Shown: piece by piece, positions 1 through 12,808 of the stretch | How the letters are laid out: each line of letters begins with the position of its first letter | How positions within the stretch are numbered: the stretch's first letter is position 1 | Origin: Xiphophorus maculatus | Taxonomy: Eukaryota > Chordata > Actinopteri > Cyprinodontiformes > Poeciliidae | Length of the DNA stretch: 64,000 nt | Reading direction: 5' to 3' | Assembly (NCBI RefSeq): GCF_002775205.1 | Contig: NC_036447.1 | Coordinates: forward strand, 26,084,501-26,148,500 | The notes under the pieces: generated by a model | Seen by the model: only the letters and a program-made list of their open reading frames with translations | Told to the model about the DNA's origin: nothing | The model's database searches: none | Translations under genes and position numbers: made by a program

Positions 1-2094
1 CTGAAAAAGTAGTGGCGATTAAATAATTGAGAAATGAAACATTCAAGTGTTTTCATAGCTCCATTCAAAAGCAGATATATTCAAATTTATCATTGCAGAT
101 GTGACACCATCCAGACACTCCTGTGTCCCTGGTGTGGCATACGTTAACGACAACAAAATGGCTCTGAGGCAAATTCCCAACTGGTTCAGCAGGTATCAGC
201 TCTGCCTGGATACGTTGTAGCTTTACCCAGTAGTGTTGGATCCTTTTCACTGAACCAGAGATAAACATTTAAATGAATTTTAGAGATAAGTTATGTCACT
301 AGTGGCTAGGTCAGTGACCTAGGTCATGCAGGAACAAGCATGTATAGATCTACTAACGTCTTTTCTTTTTTTTACCAGAGAACAAATTCACCACAGTCAG
401 CCTTACAAAAGTTAGTGAACATACAGTGTCTATAAAACCAATTCACCACCTTAAATGTTTTGCCCTTTTGTTGCTTTTGCAAATATTTTGCCAAAAAATG
501 ATTCACAGACAAAACCATGCAATGTTATCAAATAGGGTAAGTGCTTTTTGCAGGCACTCTAGCATTCATTTACTTAAGTAAATGTTACTGAGTAAATGTA
601 AAGTTGCTCTAGTGGAGAAGAGGATTTACACTACAGGGTAGGAGAGCCTGAGGTAAGTTGAGCCTTCCCTTGCTTCTAGGAAATGATTTCTAAAAAAAAC
701 CCATTGATTATGTGACTAGATAATGGATCATTTAATTATATGTGTGGCGGTAAGAACATCATGGTTAAAGTGGTTAGACATAAGTTTTACATATCAATTG
801 TACCATGTATGAGAGAGAACATGGGGTACCGTAGCTCATGTGTAGCATTTTAAGTGTGGGCCCAAATAAAGTAGAAATGGTAGGTTTGGGGTAAACTATG
901 ATTCCAAAACAAGGATTCAGTTCTAGTGCTTTTTTTCCCTCTAAATGTTAACGTTCACTTCCCAAACACACTTGAAAACATGGATGGTGTACGTCGAGTC
1001 ATCAGCCAACTCTTTTTGGAAATGCAGTATTATCTAAACAGTTATGTTTACACTCGTTCCGACTGATTGAAGAGATGCACAGCATTCTGAAATATAGGCA
1101 GATGTACAAGTCAGCTAACAAACTACGGTGGCAGTGAAGTAAATATAAAAAATGGCTCATCTTACCCCAGTCTCCTCCATTTCACAAAACACTGAAATCA
1201 AGCATTTCACTTCAATTCCTCCTGAAGTGAAATGCTTCAGGAGCATACCACAAACCTTACCATACCACACAAAATGGTAGAAACTTTACCATTTTGTGGA
1301 ATAAAATTTGCCACAATTTTTTTGGTTTTAAGTGGACATTTTGTCAAATATTGACATCTGATGTCAGCATGGCATCCATAGCTGAATGCCTGGCAACCTT
1401 TGGCTGTCTCATACCCATTAATACATTTTTTTAATTTTTTGCATTTAGTTCGCCTTAATGCACTTAAATGCAGTGATTTACTATTCTGAAAAAAACTTAA
1501 ATATTGTTTTAATTTGCCTTTTAATTTCAAAATTAAAGTGTGCCTATAATAGTTAGGAAAAACATGACACATTTTTAAACTTTGTTTCAAACATTTAAAC
1601 AATTTGAAGTGTTTGTTTAAAATGTCTAAGCAATTTGAAATGTTTGAAACATTTAAAATGTAAATTTTCTTTCCATTTCCATCAGATGAAATTTAAAGAA
1701 AAATATTTATGATATACATTCATAAATATTAACTATATAAATATAATTTTTACTATACTGTCCCAATAATACATGTTACAATCTGACTCGTTTTTTAGTT
1801 CTGATGACGCCACGTGTTATTTTGTGAAAAGTTTCTTTGATGAGATATACAAATAGAAAGATCAGTGGCGTTTTGCCCAACAATTTATAAATTACCTCCA
1901 GCATTAATAATCTGTTAAGGTGTGATTATAAAGAAGTCAATTATGGAAGATTAATTACGAAATTAAGAGTGCAGTATTTTAGGAAAAGCAGACATTTTCT
2001 TAAATTCAATGCATTTCACCTGGGCTTGCATAAAATTCACAATAACTAGTAATTCCAATAAAATCATATGAGAGAACAACTAAAATGACATTAC
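1..2094. other. lpar2 intron, no coding exon seen
   Basis: This stretch follows the lpar2 donor on the minus strand and is AT-rich. I found no segment encoding the expected TM2-TM7 receptor motifs on either strand. It holds two adjacent perfect inverted repeats (1201-1236 and 1268-1298). The open stretches near 65-268 and 1237-1602 on the minus strand match nothing I recognise. Confidence 0.5.
1201..1298. repeat. Two adjacent short-loop inverted repeats
   Basis: Arms 1201-1214 and 1223-1236 are perfect 14-base complements with an 8-base loop. Arms 1268-1279 and 1287-1298 are perfect 12-base complements with a 7-base loop. Both could form hairpins; no function is evident. Confidence 0.8.
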
Positions 2095-2350
2095 CTGAAA
2101 ACAAGTCTGAAACAGCCAGATTACCCAGCAGGTAGTAGATGGGGAAGTGAAAGCGGCGGTTTTTGAAAATGGCCGATATGACCAAAAGGTTTGAAAGGAT
2201 AACTATGAAGCAAACAAGCAGTCCCAAAGAGACGACCGCATAGTCCCGTTTGCGCCAGGATGGAGAAATCTTCTTATTGGCGTTATTGTAAAAAAATTCC
2301 ACAGTTTGATTATAGTAGCATACAGTGACGCTGGAATTTGTGCCGGACAT
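2095..2350 (-). CDS. lpar2: Lysophosphatidic acid receptor 2-like, first coding exon (partial gene)
   Basis: This exon encodes the N-terminus, TM1 and the start of TM2 of a class A GPCR of the LPA receptor (EDG) family, which signals from the plasma membrane in response to lysophosphatidic acid. The reading starts at ATG 2350 (MSGTNSS) and gives 85 residues plus one base. It has glycosylation sequons at N5 and N14, a CYYNQTVEFFYNN segment that fits LPAR2 better than LPAR1 or LPAR3, TM1 at about residues 36-62, and the family signature NRRFHFPIYYLLGNLA leading into TM2. The exon ends at a GT donor (2094-2093). Its acceptor, a T-rich tract plus CAG, puts the exon start at 2542, so 2351-2542 is 5' UTR. 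The remaining receptor exons should lie left of the window; none was found between 1 and 2094. Assignment to lpar2 rests on remembered family sequences. Confidence 0.82.
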
Positions 2351-2542
2351 GGCGTCAGAGAAGACTTGAAACAGATGGACGTTTAGTCGATGGGCAATAG
2401 AGCCCAAAGATTGTGGCGACGTTTACAGCTGTGTTCTTCGGCAGGTTGGAGGTCGGCTTGCCATGAGTTGGAAGGCCGACTAAAAAGATCCAAAGTCCCA
2501 AGCCGTCACCTATTAAGGCGTTTCCAACAACATCAGGGAAGT
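2351..2542 (-). other. lpar2: 5' UTR part of the lpar2 coding exon
   Basis: On the minus strand a pyrimidine-rich acceptor ending in TTTGCAG lies just before 2542, and the sequence then runs without interruption to the ATG at 2350. An upstream in-frame ATG near 2407 could add about 19 residues, but the MSGTNSS start leaves the usual short LPAR2-like extracellular N-terminus and is preferred. Confidence 0.5.
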
Positions 2543-3607
2543 CTGCAAAGAAAAAAAATACCAGATTAGAGAGACAACCATAAGCATTAATTATAAAACA
2601 AACTTTAGCAATAGTGTATTTAGTACACTGACTCTAAAATAGAAGTCAAATCAGTAGAATTGGATCTTTAATGTCTTTATAGCGGGTACCACAGAAATGC
2701 TGGCCTCCTAGTGCATTAAAGTATAAGCAAAGGTCAAAAATGATAAAATCCTCAACTGCATTTTGTTGCTTTGTACTTGTGACATGTGCAATGACAATAA
2801 AGTTGAATTCTATTCTAACATGAACAGAGTTTTTTGTTTTACCAGAGGAAAACATACTCTTTTACTAAATGTTTCCAATCCACAAACAAATGGAAATGTG
2901 TTGTTATCAAAGCTTGTAATGTCAAAAGTACATTACAAAAGACATCGACTATGATGGGTAAATAATGGAGAAGTTTCATTGTGATTTAGCAGTTTGCCTG
3001 ATAAGCTCATCTAGTAAATCTTTTAGATTATAATATTCTGAGTCAATTATTTTATGATTTAAATTACTAACTAATATTAACTGTGAAACACAGTGGTGAG
3101 AAAAAGTGTTTTCCACCTTTTGTCACACTTGAGTTTATTTTTGAAGCAGCAGATATAATTGTTGCTTATCTCTTCAAAAATAAATTTGATCATGGGATAC
3201 AACTTTGACATTTTTTGCACAAATACCATGTTCCATCTTAGACAACGTTTTTCACAGTGAGATAATCTAATTCGAGCGCAAGCCTAACAGAAACAAGACA
3301 AACACAGACTAAACTTCACGGATGCGATTCAGGGAACAGACCACGGTTCCGAGCAGAACTCCATCTTCACTTTGAGACCCGGAACCAGCTGTAATCTTCT
3401 GTTTACGGTAAACTTGCATTTAGAGTCACGAACATCGTCTGACATTACTTTCCAAACTCCCATGACACCCAAAGCAGCGACCTCAGATCCAAGTTCAGCC
3501 CGCTTGGCAGTGGGAACAGCGGAGCAGCTCCAAGCATCCTGAGACACGCCTCGCAATTACGCAATCCAACTATGTAACTCCATCTCAATCCAAACATCCA
3601 GAACCAG

Positions 3608-3935
3608 CATGCAGTATACACACACGCACACACACGTTTGTGTGGCTATCTTTATGGGGACTTTCCATTGACTTACATTCATTTCTACAGCCTAAACCTT
3701 ACCCTTACCCTAACCCTAACCATTACATACCTAACCCTAACCAAAACTCAATTCACACCTTAGTCCTAAATTTAACCCCTGACCCAAAAACAGTGTTTCC
3801 CTTTGTGGGGATCAGGCTTCGGTCCCCACAAGGAGCAATGGGTCCCCATAACATAGTGCCAGGAAAATGGTCCCCACAAGGTATTACAAACACACCCCCC
3901 CACACACACACACCCACACACACACTCGCAGGGAG
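3608..3935. repeat. Dispersed repeat with internal telomere-like CCCTAA tracts, copy 1
   Basis: The element is flanked by CA-rich microsatellite tracts. It contains GGGGACTTTCCATTGACTT, several CCCTAACCCTAACC-like tracts and repeated GGTCCCCACAAGG motifs. A second copy with the same order of motifs lies at 6408-6640, which identifies it as a dispersed repeat rather than a true interstitial telomere. Confidence 0.8.
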
Positions 3936-5028
3936 GAATCTTTAGTGATCAGCTTCCTTCACCAAGGGTATGTGGAAAGAAGCGTCAAATCAAAAACAGA
4001 AAGAAATGAGGAGACTAAAAGGGTGGGATGAAAATGAAATATTACCAAAAAAATGCATATAACATGAAAGCTGTCTTAGGAGCGAAATAACTTCAACATT
4101 TTAAAAAAAATGTTGAAGTCACTAAAAAAATAAAAATAAAAATAAAAAAGAATTTAGACTCTTTTTTTTCTCAGAAATCAGAATCAGTGGTCCTTATCCA
4201 CCTCTGCATCGCAGGACACAGAAGCGGATCCACAGAAAATTATACATCATTAACTAAGTATATGTGATGGTCAGATAAGTGGAAAACAACCTGATTTCTG
4301 TTGGTCCTGGTACTTTGTTTCAGAGATTCAGACCATGTGCTCTGTGTTCAATCTGCTGCAAACAGCAGCAACACAGAAGAAAAGGTGAGTACTTGGCTTT
4401 AGCAATTTAAAAACAAAAGCAAAAGGTGCAATGAAATCTGGATGCAGTACAATTACTAGATAAGATCAGCGCATTCCTTGGTGCCACAGAACAGCTAGGC
4501 ATGCTGTAGCTGGTGAAAGGAAAAAGCTTCATCATATCTGGTCTGAGTAGCGATGCAGGCTTCTTCCACTGTCTATCTGGCTCAATATTACATTAGCATG
4601 AAAAATGCAAGGCCGTAGCAGTTGGCATATGTTAGCCAACAACTATAGCGCTCCAAACAATTGTTTGCGGTACGAGTATTGCACATGCTGAGAATATATT
4701 CTCCATATATCATGCGGCCACACCTTGGAGAGAACAAGCTCCTTCATCATGGTTTGAGGTCTTAAACTGAACCTACCAAACCTGCAGAAACCCTTAAAAT
4801 CTTTACTCTTGCGCTGTTGATTCAATATGTTTAGAAAACAAAAGATAAAGCTATGCATGTTTCAGGAAATGCATTGCTATAGCTTTCTGATCTGAGGTAG
4901 CCAGTTTGAGCAGAAATGCCAATAATCTCTCGCAGAAACCTGCAGGAGGAAGTCAATGCCAAGAAGAGGCAGCACTTTCCTGAACTTTCTCTGTGTGAAG
5001 TGGGACGAATTTACAATACAGACCAATT

Positions 5029-5079
5029 TACCCCAGATTGTTTGTAGATGTAGAAGATGTCTACGAACAATCTGGGGTA
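5029..5079. repeat. 20-bp inverted repeat (hairpin)
   Basis: Arms 5029-5048 and 5060-5079 are complementary over 20 bases with one G-T mismatch and an 11-base loop. It is isolated and does not resemble a transposon end. Confidence 0.85.
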
Positions 5080-6407
5080 CACATCCCCAGAATGGCGTCG
5101 TCCTCTGACTCGGATTCTTCTCACTTCGGCGATTTACTCATTATGACGTTTGTCATCACCTCCCTACCATCGGCACACAAAGATTTGTAGACAGCGGCTG
5201 CGTACTGGATAACCTTTGTCCACTTGGTTGTCTTTTTCCAGAGTCTAAACAGGGCTGTATCTCTATGGTGTTAACAATCAGATCTTTTGCTTTAAATTAT
5301 TATTTTTTGTTCCAACTCATTGGACCTTGGATGAAACTGGGTGACAACAGCGTTTCCTGGATGTTTCTTTTTCAACTCTGTGACTGGCACGTCGTGACAT
5401 CACTACGGTTGTTGGAGACAACTTTAGGTGTAGAGTTTAGTCTTATTCTTCTTTTGAGCTGCAGATGTTTGTTATTGAACTTACTCGTCCCCCGTACCAT
5501 GTGCAGTTGTTTGGTGTCCTTTTAAATATAATAAGGATTTCATACATCAGTTTTTAGCTTTTTATTTCTACCTATGGTTACTTTCTAAAATATTGAGACT
5601 TTAATATCCATGTTTGTTGTCCTTCAGATCCTCTAGCCCTTGAATGTTGAAGGCTTCTTTTATCATCTCTTCATGTAATTCAGATAGTAAATGGGCCAAC
5701 ACATCATCTCAGCCACACTTTTAACCTCGTGATTTCTCATAGACTAGCCATCTTCCTTTTTGGGAACTATCTGAATCTGCCATTTCACACAATTTCCCGA
5801 AGATTATTGATTTTGTTGTTCCACTCCCATCAGAAAAATACGCAGACAGCAGGTTTTTAACTACTGAATTCTGACAGTGGCAACAACTGGACAATTTTCT
5901 GCTGCTTTCATGGATTTGCGGTCTGTCCACCAAGCACTCAGGGGACAGACAATACCATAAAGGTGAACGAAAGACAAATTAGACGTTTTCCTAATCAGAT
6001 TATTACTAAATCAGAGTATTTCAGCGAAACAAAAGCATGACTGCAGAATGACTGTAAAAGTCTGCAGCAGCAGCAGCCGGAAGTGAAAGCACCAACCAGA
6101 GCGCTGTCTTCCAAGCTGCTCTTATATAACCGACATTCACAACTTTAGCGACGATAAAGATGCATCAGATCTGAAATAACGGATCAAACTCACATCTCTC
6201 TTACTACAACAACATAATGTTAGTTCAGCTCATGCTAGATACATTTTCTTTGTTTCTGTAACCTAAGGCAATGCTGATCCTTAGCTTTCAGCCTTAACCA
6301 TCTAACTTAAATTATAAAGCGGACGACATGAGAAGGGCTCATAAAATGAGGAAAGACAAAACATTTTTCATTGATTAATTACATTCTTCCAACACAGAGC
6401 AACTTTC

Positions 6408-6640
6408 ACCCACACACACGTGTTTGTCACGCTATCTTTGTGGGGACTTTCCATTGACTTCCATTCATTTCTACAGCCCAACTCTTTCCCTTACACATCT
6501 AACCCTAAACAAAACTCAGTTCTCACCATAATCCTAACCTAACCCAAAAACAGCATTGTGAACTCGGTCCCCACAACGTAATATATGTCAGGAAAACAGT
6601 CCCCACAATTTACTATATGCATGGTACACACACACACACG
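6408..6640. repeat. Dispersed repeat with telomere-like tracts, copy 2
   Basis: This is the shorter copy of the 3608-3935 element. It has the same CA-rich edges, the GGGGACTTTCCATTGACTT block, degenerate CTAACCC tracts and GTCCCCACAA motifs, with an internal deletion relative to copy 1. Confidence 0.8.
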
Positions 6641-7943
6641 GTCCTGATGCTAGAACATATTTTGGCTCTCAAAGTTCACTGTGACCTTCTAGACCAGATA
6701 GTGTAGGGGACTCCACTTAGCGTGATAGTGTGGTAAATAGAACAACCCTAGCTCTTAATTTAGCAGAAGTGACGCCAAACACAGGAAAGCATGAATCATA
6801 AAGTCTATCTTTACTGTCAGAGAATAAGTGTGAGAACATAAGAGAGGAAGCTGAATTTCATTTACGTAAAAAATATATATAAAAAAAGCTAAACAGTTCA
6901 AGTTGAAGACGTTATGTTTCATAAAAACAAGCACAGCAAGTTAAATTGATTTGCAGTGCAAACACCCAGAGTATTATTACATTATCGGTTACATTATTAT
7001 TAGCTGGAGGTCAAGCCAGATTAAAGAGAAGAGTCATTATTAAATTTATTTATATTGATGCACTTATTTTAAAAAAGTATATTAATAGAAAGATGTTGCA
7101 TGAGGTTTACTGAGCTGCTTACAGCCTCTTAACCCGTTCATGTTACATGTGCGATAAACAATACTATTGTTGATGGCATAGTAATGCAAGTTCCTCTTCT
7201 CAAAGACTAAAACTCTAATTTTGTACAGAACACTCCACACTGCAACTGGAAGACATTTTAAATATACAAAATAAAAACAACAACCAAAAACAAAAACCTT
7301 TACACAACTGAAATCGATTATTAAGTCTCCAATCAAAATTGCCCATAAAAAAAAACAGAATCGGAGCGGAAAAGATGAAGCACGTTCTAATTTATCATGA
7401 CTAATTTATGGTTTATTGCGACAGACTGTTAAAACCACAACTGAAATCCATCGAGCTCATAAAAGACAGACCAATGTGAAGCTCAGCCAGATGTGACTGA
7501 GACAGAGAGCGTCTGCAAATGGAAAATGTTGACTGGAGATCTCACAGCATGATAGTGCCACCACTGTGTTTCAGTGAGAGTGTTGTGTTTTCAGAGTGCC
7601 TCATGGTATGAATTAACACACAGTATTAGATTTAAATGTAAGCAGCAAAGTTCAGCTGTGGTGTCGACACCCTATTTCCCCATGTTTGTGGTCCATTGAA
7701 TTGCAGCAAACTTCAAACAGGACTTCTCATATCCTTTTTTCCATCCTCTTAAACAATGACTTTCTTCTTGCTTCTCCTCCATAAAAGGCCAGAATAGTGG
7801 AATACATGACTAATGCATGTCCTGTCCCCGACACCAGAACTGTGGATTTCTGAGACTCCCTCAAAGTACCCACTGGCCTTCTGGCTGCTTTTCTGGTTAA
7901 CGCTCTCTCCTTGCTTGGTGTGACGGCTCAGTTGTGCAGAAAA

Positions 7944-7997
7944 CTTTAGAGTTGTCTCTTGGAAAGAGACAACTCTAAAGACAACTCTCTTTCCAAG
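7944..7997. repeat. Overlapping perfect inverted repeats
   Basis: A perfect 17-base inverted repeat with a 3-base loop (7944-7960 and 7964-7980) overlaps a second perfect 12-base inverted repeat (7958-7969 and 7986-7997). Two sharing inverted repeats in one place suggest a local template-switch event during replication. Confidence 0.85.
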
Positions 7998-8764
7998 CGT
8001 TGTCATAATATTAACATTTTAAACTCAATAACTATACTAAGAGGAATATTTCATTCTTGAGTTTCATGGCTGCGTGTACTCCTCCCAGAGCTGGATTTAC
8101 AAATCCAAAATCAAAGCTAGAGGCTCATATTTAAATTTTGGACGTAACAAATTAAAGCTTTTTATTATGCTTTAATCAATTCAACAATGTAACAGCAAGA
8201 GAAACAAATTAACATAAGGTCACGTTGTTTTGATTTGAATTTTTATTGAATTTTTTTTCTCTCCATGTGCCTGTACTTTGCCACCAAAATCTTTGGGGGG
8301 AAAAAAAAGTCCTTTCTCTATTTCCCTTTCGTTTTAAAAAAAATCTGGCAACCAAAGAGACAGTCCTTGAACGGTTCTGCTCCAACTGTATTTTTGTTTT
8401 TTCAGATTGTTTTCAGTCTTTTCGATGTGTAGAAGAAGAGCACCTGTTGCCTGTCAAGTCTGTTAGGCTCAGAACCGCCCCTATCTGCATGACACTGAAA
8501 ATCCACATTACCTACATTAGCTACATGCCATATGCCTAGCTGGTACGGTCAAAAGAGTCAACATTGAGGGTAAACAAGGTAGCACACAACCAGTCAAACG
8601 TTAATCAGCAGCACAATATGCACAACTGCTATAGAAATACAAAAGCGTATAGAGAAAAATGCAACATTCAGAGAAAGAAAAGTTCATTTAAGTATTTAAG
8701 TCTTTGAGGTTTATGGTTTTTAGTTTGTGAATCAAGAATGTTTTTGTAACAAGTCTGTTTCTAG

Positions 8765-9105
8765 CTGCGTTTCCAAATTTCGCAAATTGGACTTACAAAA
8801 ATAAATTTGCTTAATGGGAACACGGCAATTTCGAAAGTTTTAATGCCAGGATGAAGTGGTTTTTATTAGCGTATTTCGCAAAACTGAAATAGAGACGCTT
8901 TGTTTTGCATCACCAGTCACCGGATGTTACTACTAGCGGAAAAGACAAAGAAAGGAAGTGGTAGGAGGATAACGGCAAACATTTTTAATGACTTATCGCG
9001 TAAACAACCTTATTCATGTGTGATTTTAATTGCGCTTCTTACTTGAGTTTTCCTGACATTAGAGGTATATGAACAAAGTTCATTTGTAATGGGAACACAG
9101 CTGCA
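8765..9105. mobile_element. MITE-like element ending in GCTGCGTTTCC, copy 1
   Basis: It begins with GCTGCGTTTCC and ends with AATGGGAACACAGCTGC, an imperfect terminal inverted repeat. The body has the same order of motifs (AAATTTGCTTAATGGGAACA, GAAGTGGTAGGAGGAT) as the copy at 35945-36278. No transposase is encoded, so it is a non-autonomous DNA element of uncertain superfamily. Confidence 0.75.
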
Positions 9106-11178
9106 GTCACTCCCTTTTATTGTAGCAGATGTCAGTTCAAAACCTTGAAATATCAAGAAACATATCAAAGGCAGAAGAAAGAATACAGAGTGCTTTGAAA
9201 CGATTCACTCATTTTCAGAAATGACCATTTTTACTCAAAGTTGTTGGCCCAAAAGAATGTCATGGTGAGACAGGCCCACTAGGAACCAGCTAAAAACAAG
9301 AGGAAGGCCAATGTAGCAAATGGCTGATAAACTAGGTCAGTGTGTGGCATTTTTCAGTATTATCAGTCAGTCTGTGCGCTGCTGCTGAGGTAAGTGATAT
9401 AATCTGTGTCATACAGTACAAACACACGGAGAAATAAGTTCTTAAAAAAAAACCCCTCAAAAATCTAACCTTTATCAGATCCATGAATGCACCATGCAAC
9501 TCACTGCCAGTTCATGAAGACAACAACAAATGTTTTCAATGTGCATGCCGTCACTGAGGAAGACTCAGAGTTAGCTATGTTTGGGATCAATCAAGTATTT
9601 TGAATCAAACTCAGAGGAAGAACAGAAAAATGAAACTCTGTTTAAAAAGAAAACACCAAGTTAGATGACGAGCGTTTCACTCAGGCGGCAAGATAACAAG
9701 GAAGCTAAGTGAGGTTTAGCGAAGTGGAACTGAAGCAAATGAATCAAGCTAGCTAGTTGATGATTTAACAAGGGGGTCGATACTTTTTCCACACGTGGCT
9801 GCATGAGTTTGTTGTTCAAAAACAGTTTTGGTATATGTGGTAAAGTTATATTTGTCTCATCTTAAAATATATTACATGGAAAACACTTAAATGAGAGAAA
9901 AAAAGTAAAGGCCAAATTAAATCTTTGTCAAAGGTTTGTAGTTTTTATAGACTAATCAAAGATTCGCAAACACAAGGGATTATTAATCTGACACAAATTT
10001 CTGATGGTCTCAACACCAGACATGAGGGATGTGAATCTTTTAGTGTCCAGCCATTCGATTCAGATTTTTATGGTCACAATTAAGAAACCATTTTCAATTA
10101 GGAAATCATTTTTGAATCAGAAACCAGTCCAAGTTATGTGACTGACAGGAGGAAAAGAGTGTAAATAACTAGTTCATTTATCTAAAACAGCTTTATAGCG
10201 TTCCATACTGTATCAAATTCCACACTATTTTTGTATATATTTAAACAAAATAGGTTTGTGCATTAAATTCTGAAACTTTAATAACCCGTTTTACGTTAGC
10301 TTAGCAGCTAAACTAAGGTAAGCTAACATTGTCAGAACGAGTGAATGTATAATGTGATGGACGATATACTCACAAAAAGGCAAAGACTTACAACTTAAAC
10401 AAATTTTAAAAATGATTTTGAATGCTTTGAATCCATTCAAAATTCCCAGAACTAGAAATTGCACTTCTCTATAGAATCCACAGATATAGATATTGTCCAT
10501 TACTGTCCCCTAATTTACAAATAAAGCTATCTGCCATGCAGAAAACCAAACTAATTATCTCTAAATAAAAAATATCAGCCAAATCTAAACAGTTTCACAA
10601 TTAGGCAAAGGGATGTTATTGTGTGACAACCATAAAATTAACCATAAAATTAAACTCTGCCTCAACAAAAGAAAAAAAAAAGACAAAAACAAACATGCAC
10701 CTCAACAAAAGTCTAGTCACAACATAACACAGTCATAACTATGGATATTCTAAAATGAAACAGATAAATGGAGCAGAATTGAGGAAAAGGCTTTATTCAG
10801 TCTATTAAATTGACATTTTAAAATCAATGATAAGTCCTCGGGGTGTGCTGAGAAATCCCACAGCACCTAAAGAGAGTCAACATGGAGGGCAAACAAACAA
10901 CAGCATTGTTAACTCAACACCTATCAGCTACACATGAAAGCTACCTTTATTCTCCACAGAACGCTGGTACAAAAACCCCACGCATTAGGAATGGGGAAGT
11001 TCAGAGGAGAAGAAGAAACAAACAAGGGTCACATAGCAAATACCTCACAACCCCCGACTTCAGACACCCTCATCGTTTCCTGTCACTTACTTACTCTTCC
11101 CCCACTTTGCTGTGGTTTGAACACTCAGAATCTGTGAATATGCAAACGTTTGTTCACATATAACCTTTTTTTTTTTTT

Positions 11179-11400
11179 TTGCCAGTAATGAAACATCTTC
11201 CTGCACCTCAAGCTCGAACCATTCATGTCCGAGCTTCACGTTTTATGGCCGCGCCGCGTCCACCGTGTCACTTATGCGGCTCCGAGGAGTTGCGTGGCTG
11301 TGGGGTTTGTCTGCGGATCACGTGCCTGCATTTGTGTGTGAATGAACCAGCTGGGGTCAGTAAACACCAGTTCGAATGCAAACCGGTCATTAAAGTGAGG
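11179..11400 (+). pseudogene. Cysteine-rich fragment, possibly of piggyBac-type transposase origin
   Basis: An open frame carries a run of paired cysteines (CHLCG, CGVCL, CLHLC) that resembles the Cys-rich zinc-binding tail found at the C-terminus of some piggyBac-family transposases. It is only about 100 residues long, has no catalytic domain attached and sits inside a presumed intron. The match is by cysteine spacing alone and could be chance. Confidence 0.2.
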
Positions 11401-12784
11401 AGCCACACCCAGGTATGTTCTCCCTCCTCCTGTCTCCAACAGCAGAGGAGAAGCAAGGCAAATGCGGCGCCAGAGACAGCCGGCTCTCTCTGAGACTCCT
11501 CAGTATGGCTCGGACTCTGCTCATCCTCACCGGGGGGTCTGGCATCTCTCTGGGACTATTCCCTCTTGCAGAAAGCTGACATAACTGGAAATCCAGGCTC
11601 GGTTTCGTCTGTTTAATTATGCAACAATGCAAACAAAGGAGTAAGTGACTTCTCCTGCCACAGCGGGTAATCCATCAGATTTAGCTCGTTAGCAAGACAC
11701 AAGGCCACGTTACATAAAAACGAGGTACAAGGATCTTATGCAATAAATTTTATGTGGCTATTCCTAAGAAGAAAGAGTTCACTTTTTTGTTTTCTTTTAG
11801 GTTTGAATGTAGGGAGAGGTGCAGATTTGGTGCGTCGGTTATTTTTGCAAACTTTGACATTTCAAGCCGTCGCAGAGTTTGTACATACAAAGTCAATTTA
11901 TTTCAGGTAGAAAGAGTTGCTATGGGAGAGAGTTTTAGTATTTACCCACTTGGGAATTTTTTAAAGAAAAGAATCAGCTATGAAAACGTGTGATTTACAG
12001 CTGATTTTTTTTTCTATAATCTTCTGAAAGGAAATGTCTTGAGATTAGCAAATAAGACCCATCAGGAGGTTCCCAAAACCAGGATCAATTCATACAAGTA
12101 GAGATTCACCTATCAGGATTTTACTAGCTAATAACTTTTAATTTTATGTTGTGCTTCAGCAACATGTTTTGCATCGAGATGCTATTTTAAGCTTGAAGAG
12201 TTTTATTGATAGGCCACTAAGCTCAGCCTTACAATTCTCTAACAATGTAAGATAATGGCTACTGGCTGATTCAATCATCATAGATTCTAATCAAAACGTT
12301 TAGTCAGGATTTATTATTAAACGAAATTAGCTAATCCTGCAAGAATCATCATGATAATTATGCAAAATGTCTGAGCTAAATTTGCTTAATTTAAGCAGAT
12401 TAAGCAGATTCGTTTAATAACCTTAATAACAGTTTTTACAGTGCACAGATCCCCCGTCTTTCTCAACCAGTTGTGTGCTCGCTGTGTTGTCTTTTGGCGG
12501 AATGTGCAAGACTCATCCGGGAAAAGGAAGAAACAAAAATGAAACGTCTTATCTCAAGAGATAACGCGTTTCTTTTTTTTTTTGTTTTTGTTTTTTTTGG
12601 GGGGTGAAATACGATGAATTGGCTGCTGCGGCTTAAACAGACAGAAAGTTAAGACGTTCAGGTTGTAATGAAATCCAGACTCGGTTCAGCACATCGACCT
12701 TCAAACACCATTAAACTGCACGCGTGCGCATTATTCAACCCCACTTTAAGGTTTCTCCACACAATTTAATTTTCGGACGAGAAA

Positions 12785-12808
12785 ATAATAATAATAATAA
12801 TAATAATC
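12785..12808. repeat. (AAT)n microsatellite
   Basis: Roughly eight uninterrupted AAT units lie just downstream (minus-strand sense) of the putative lpar2 first-exon donor. Confidence 0.9.

Noticed and set aside
3085..3260. Full transposon beginning GTGAGAAAAAGTGTTTTCC
   Set aside because: Only one end-like motif is seen and no matching second end, so it was mentioned as a fragment and not listed as an element.
3700..3780. Interstitial telomere
   Set aside because: The CCCTAA tracts are few and sit inside a repeat that recurs at 6408-6640.
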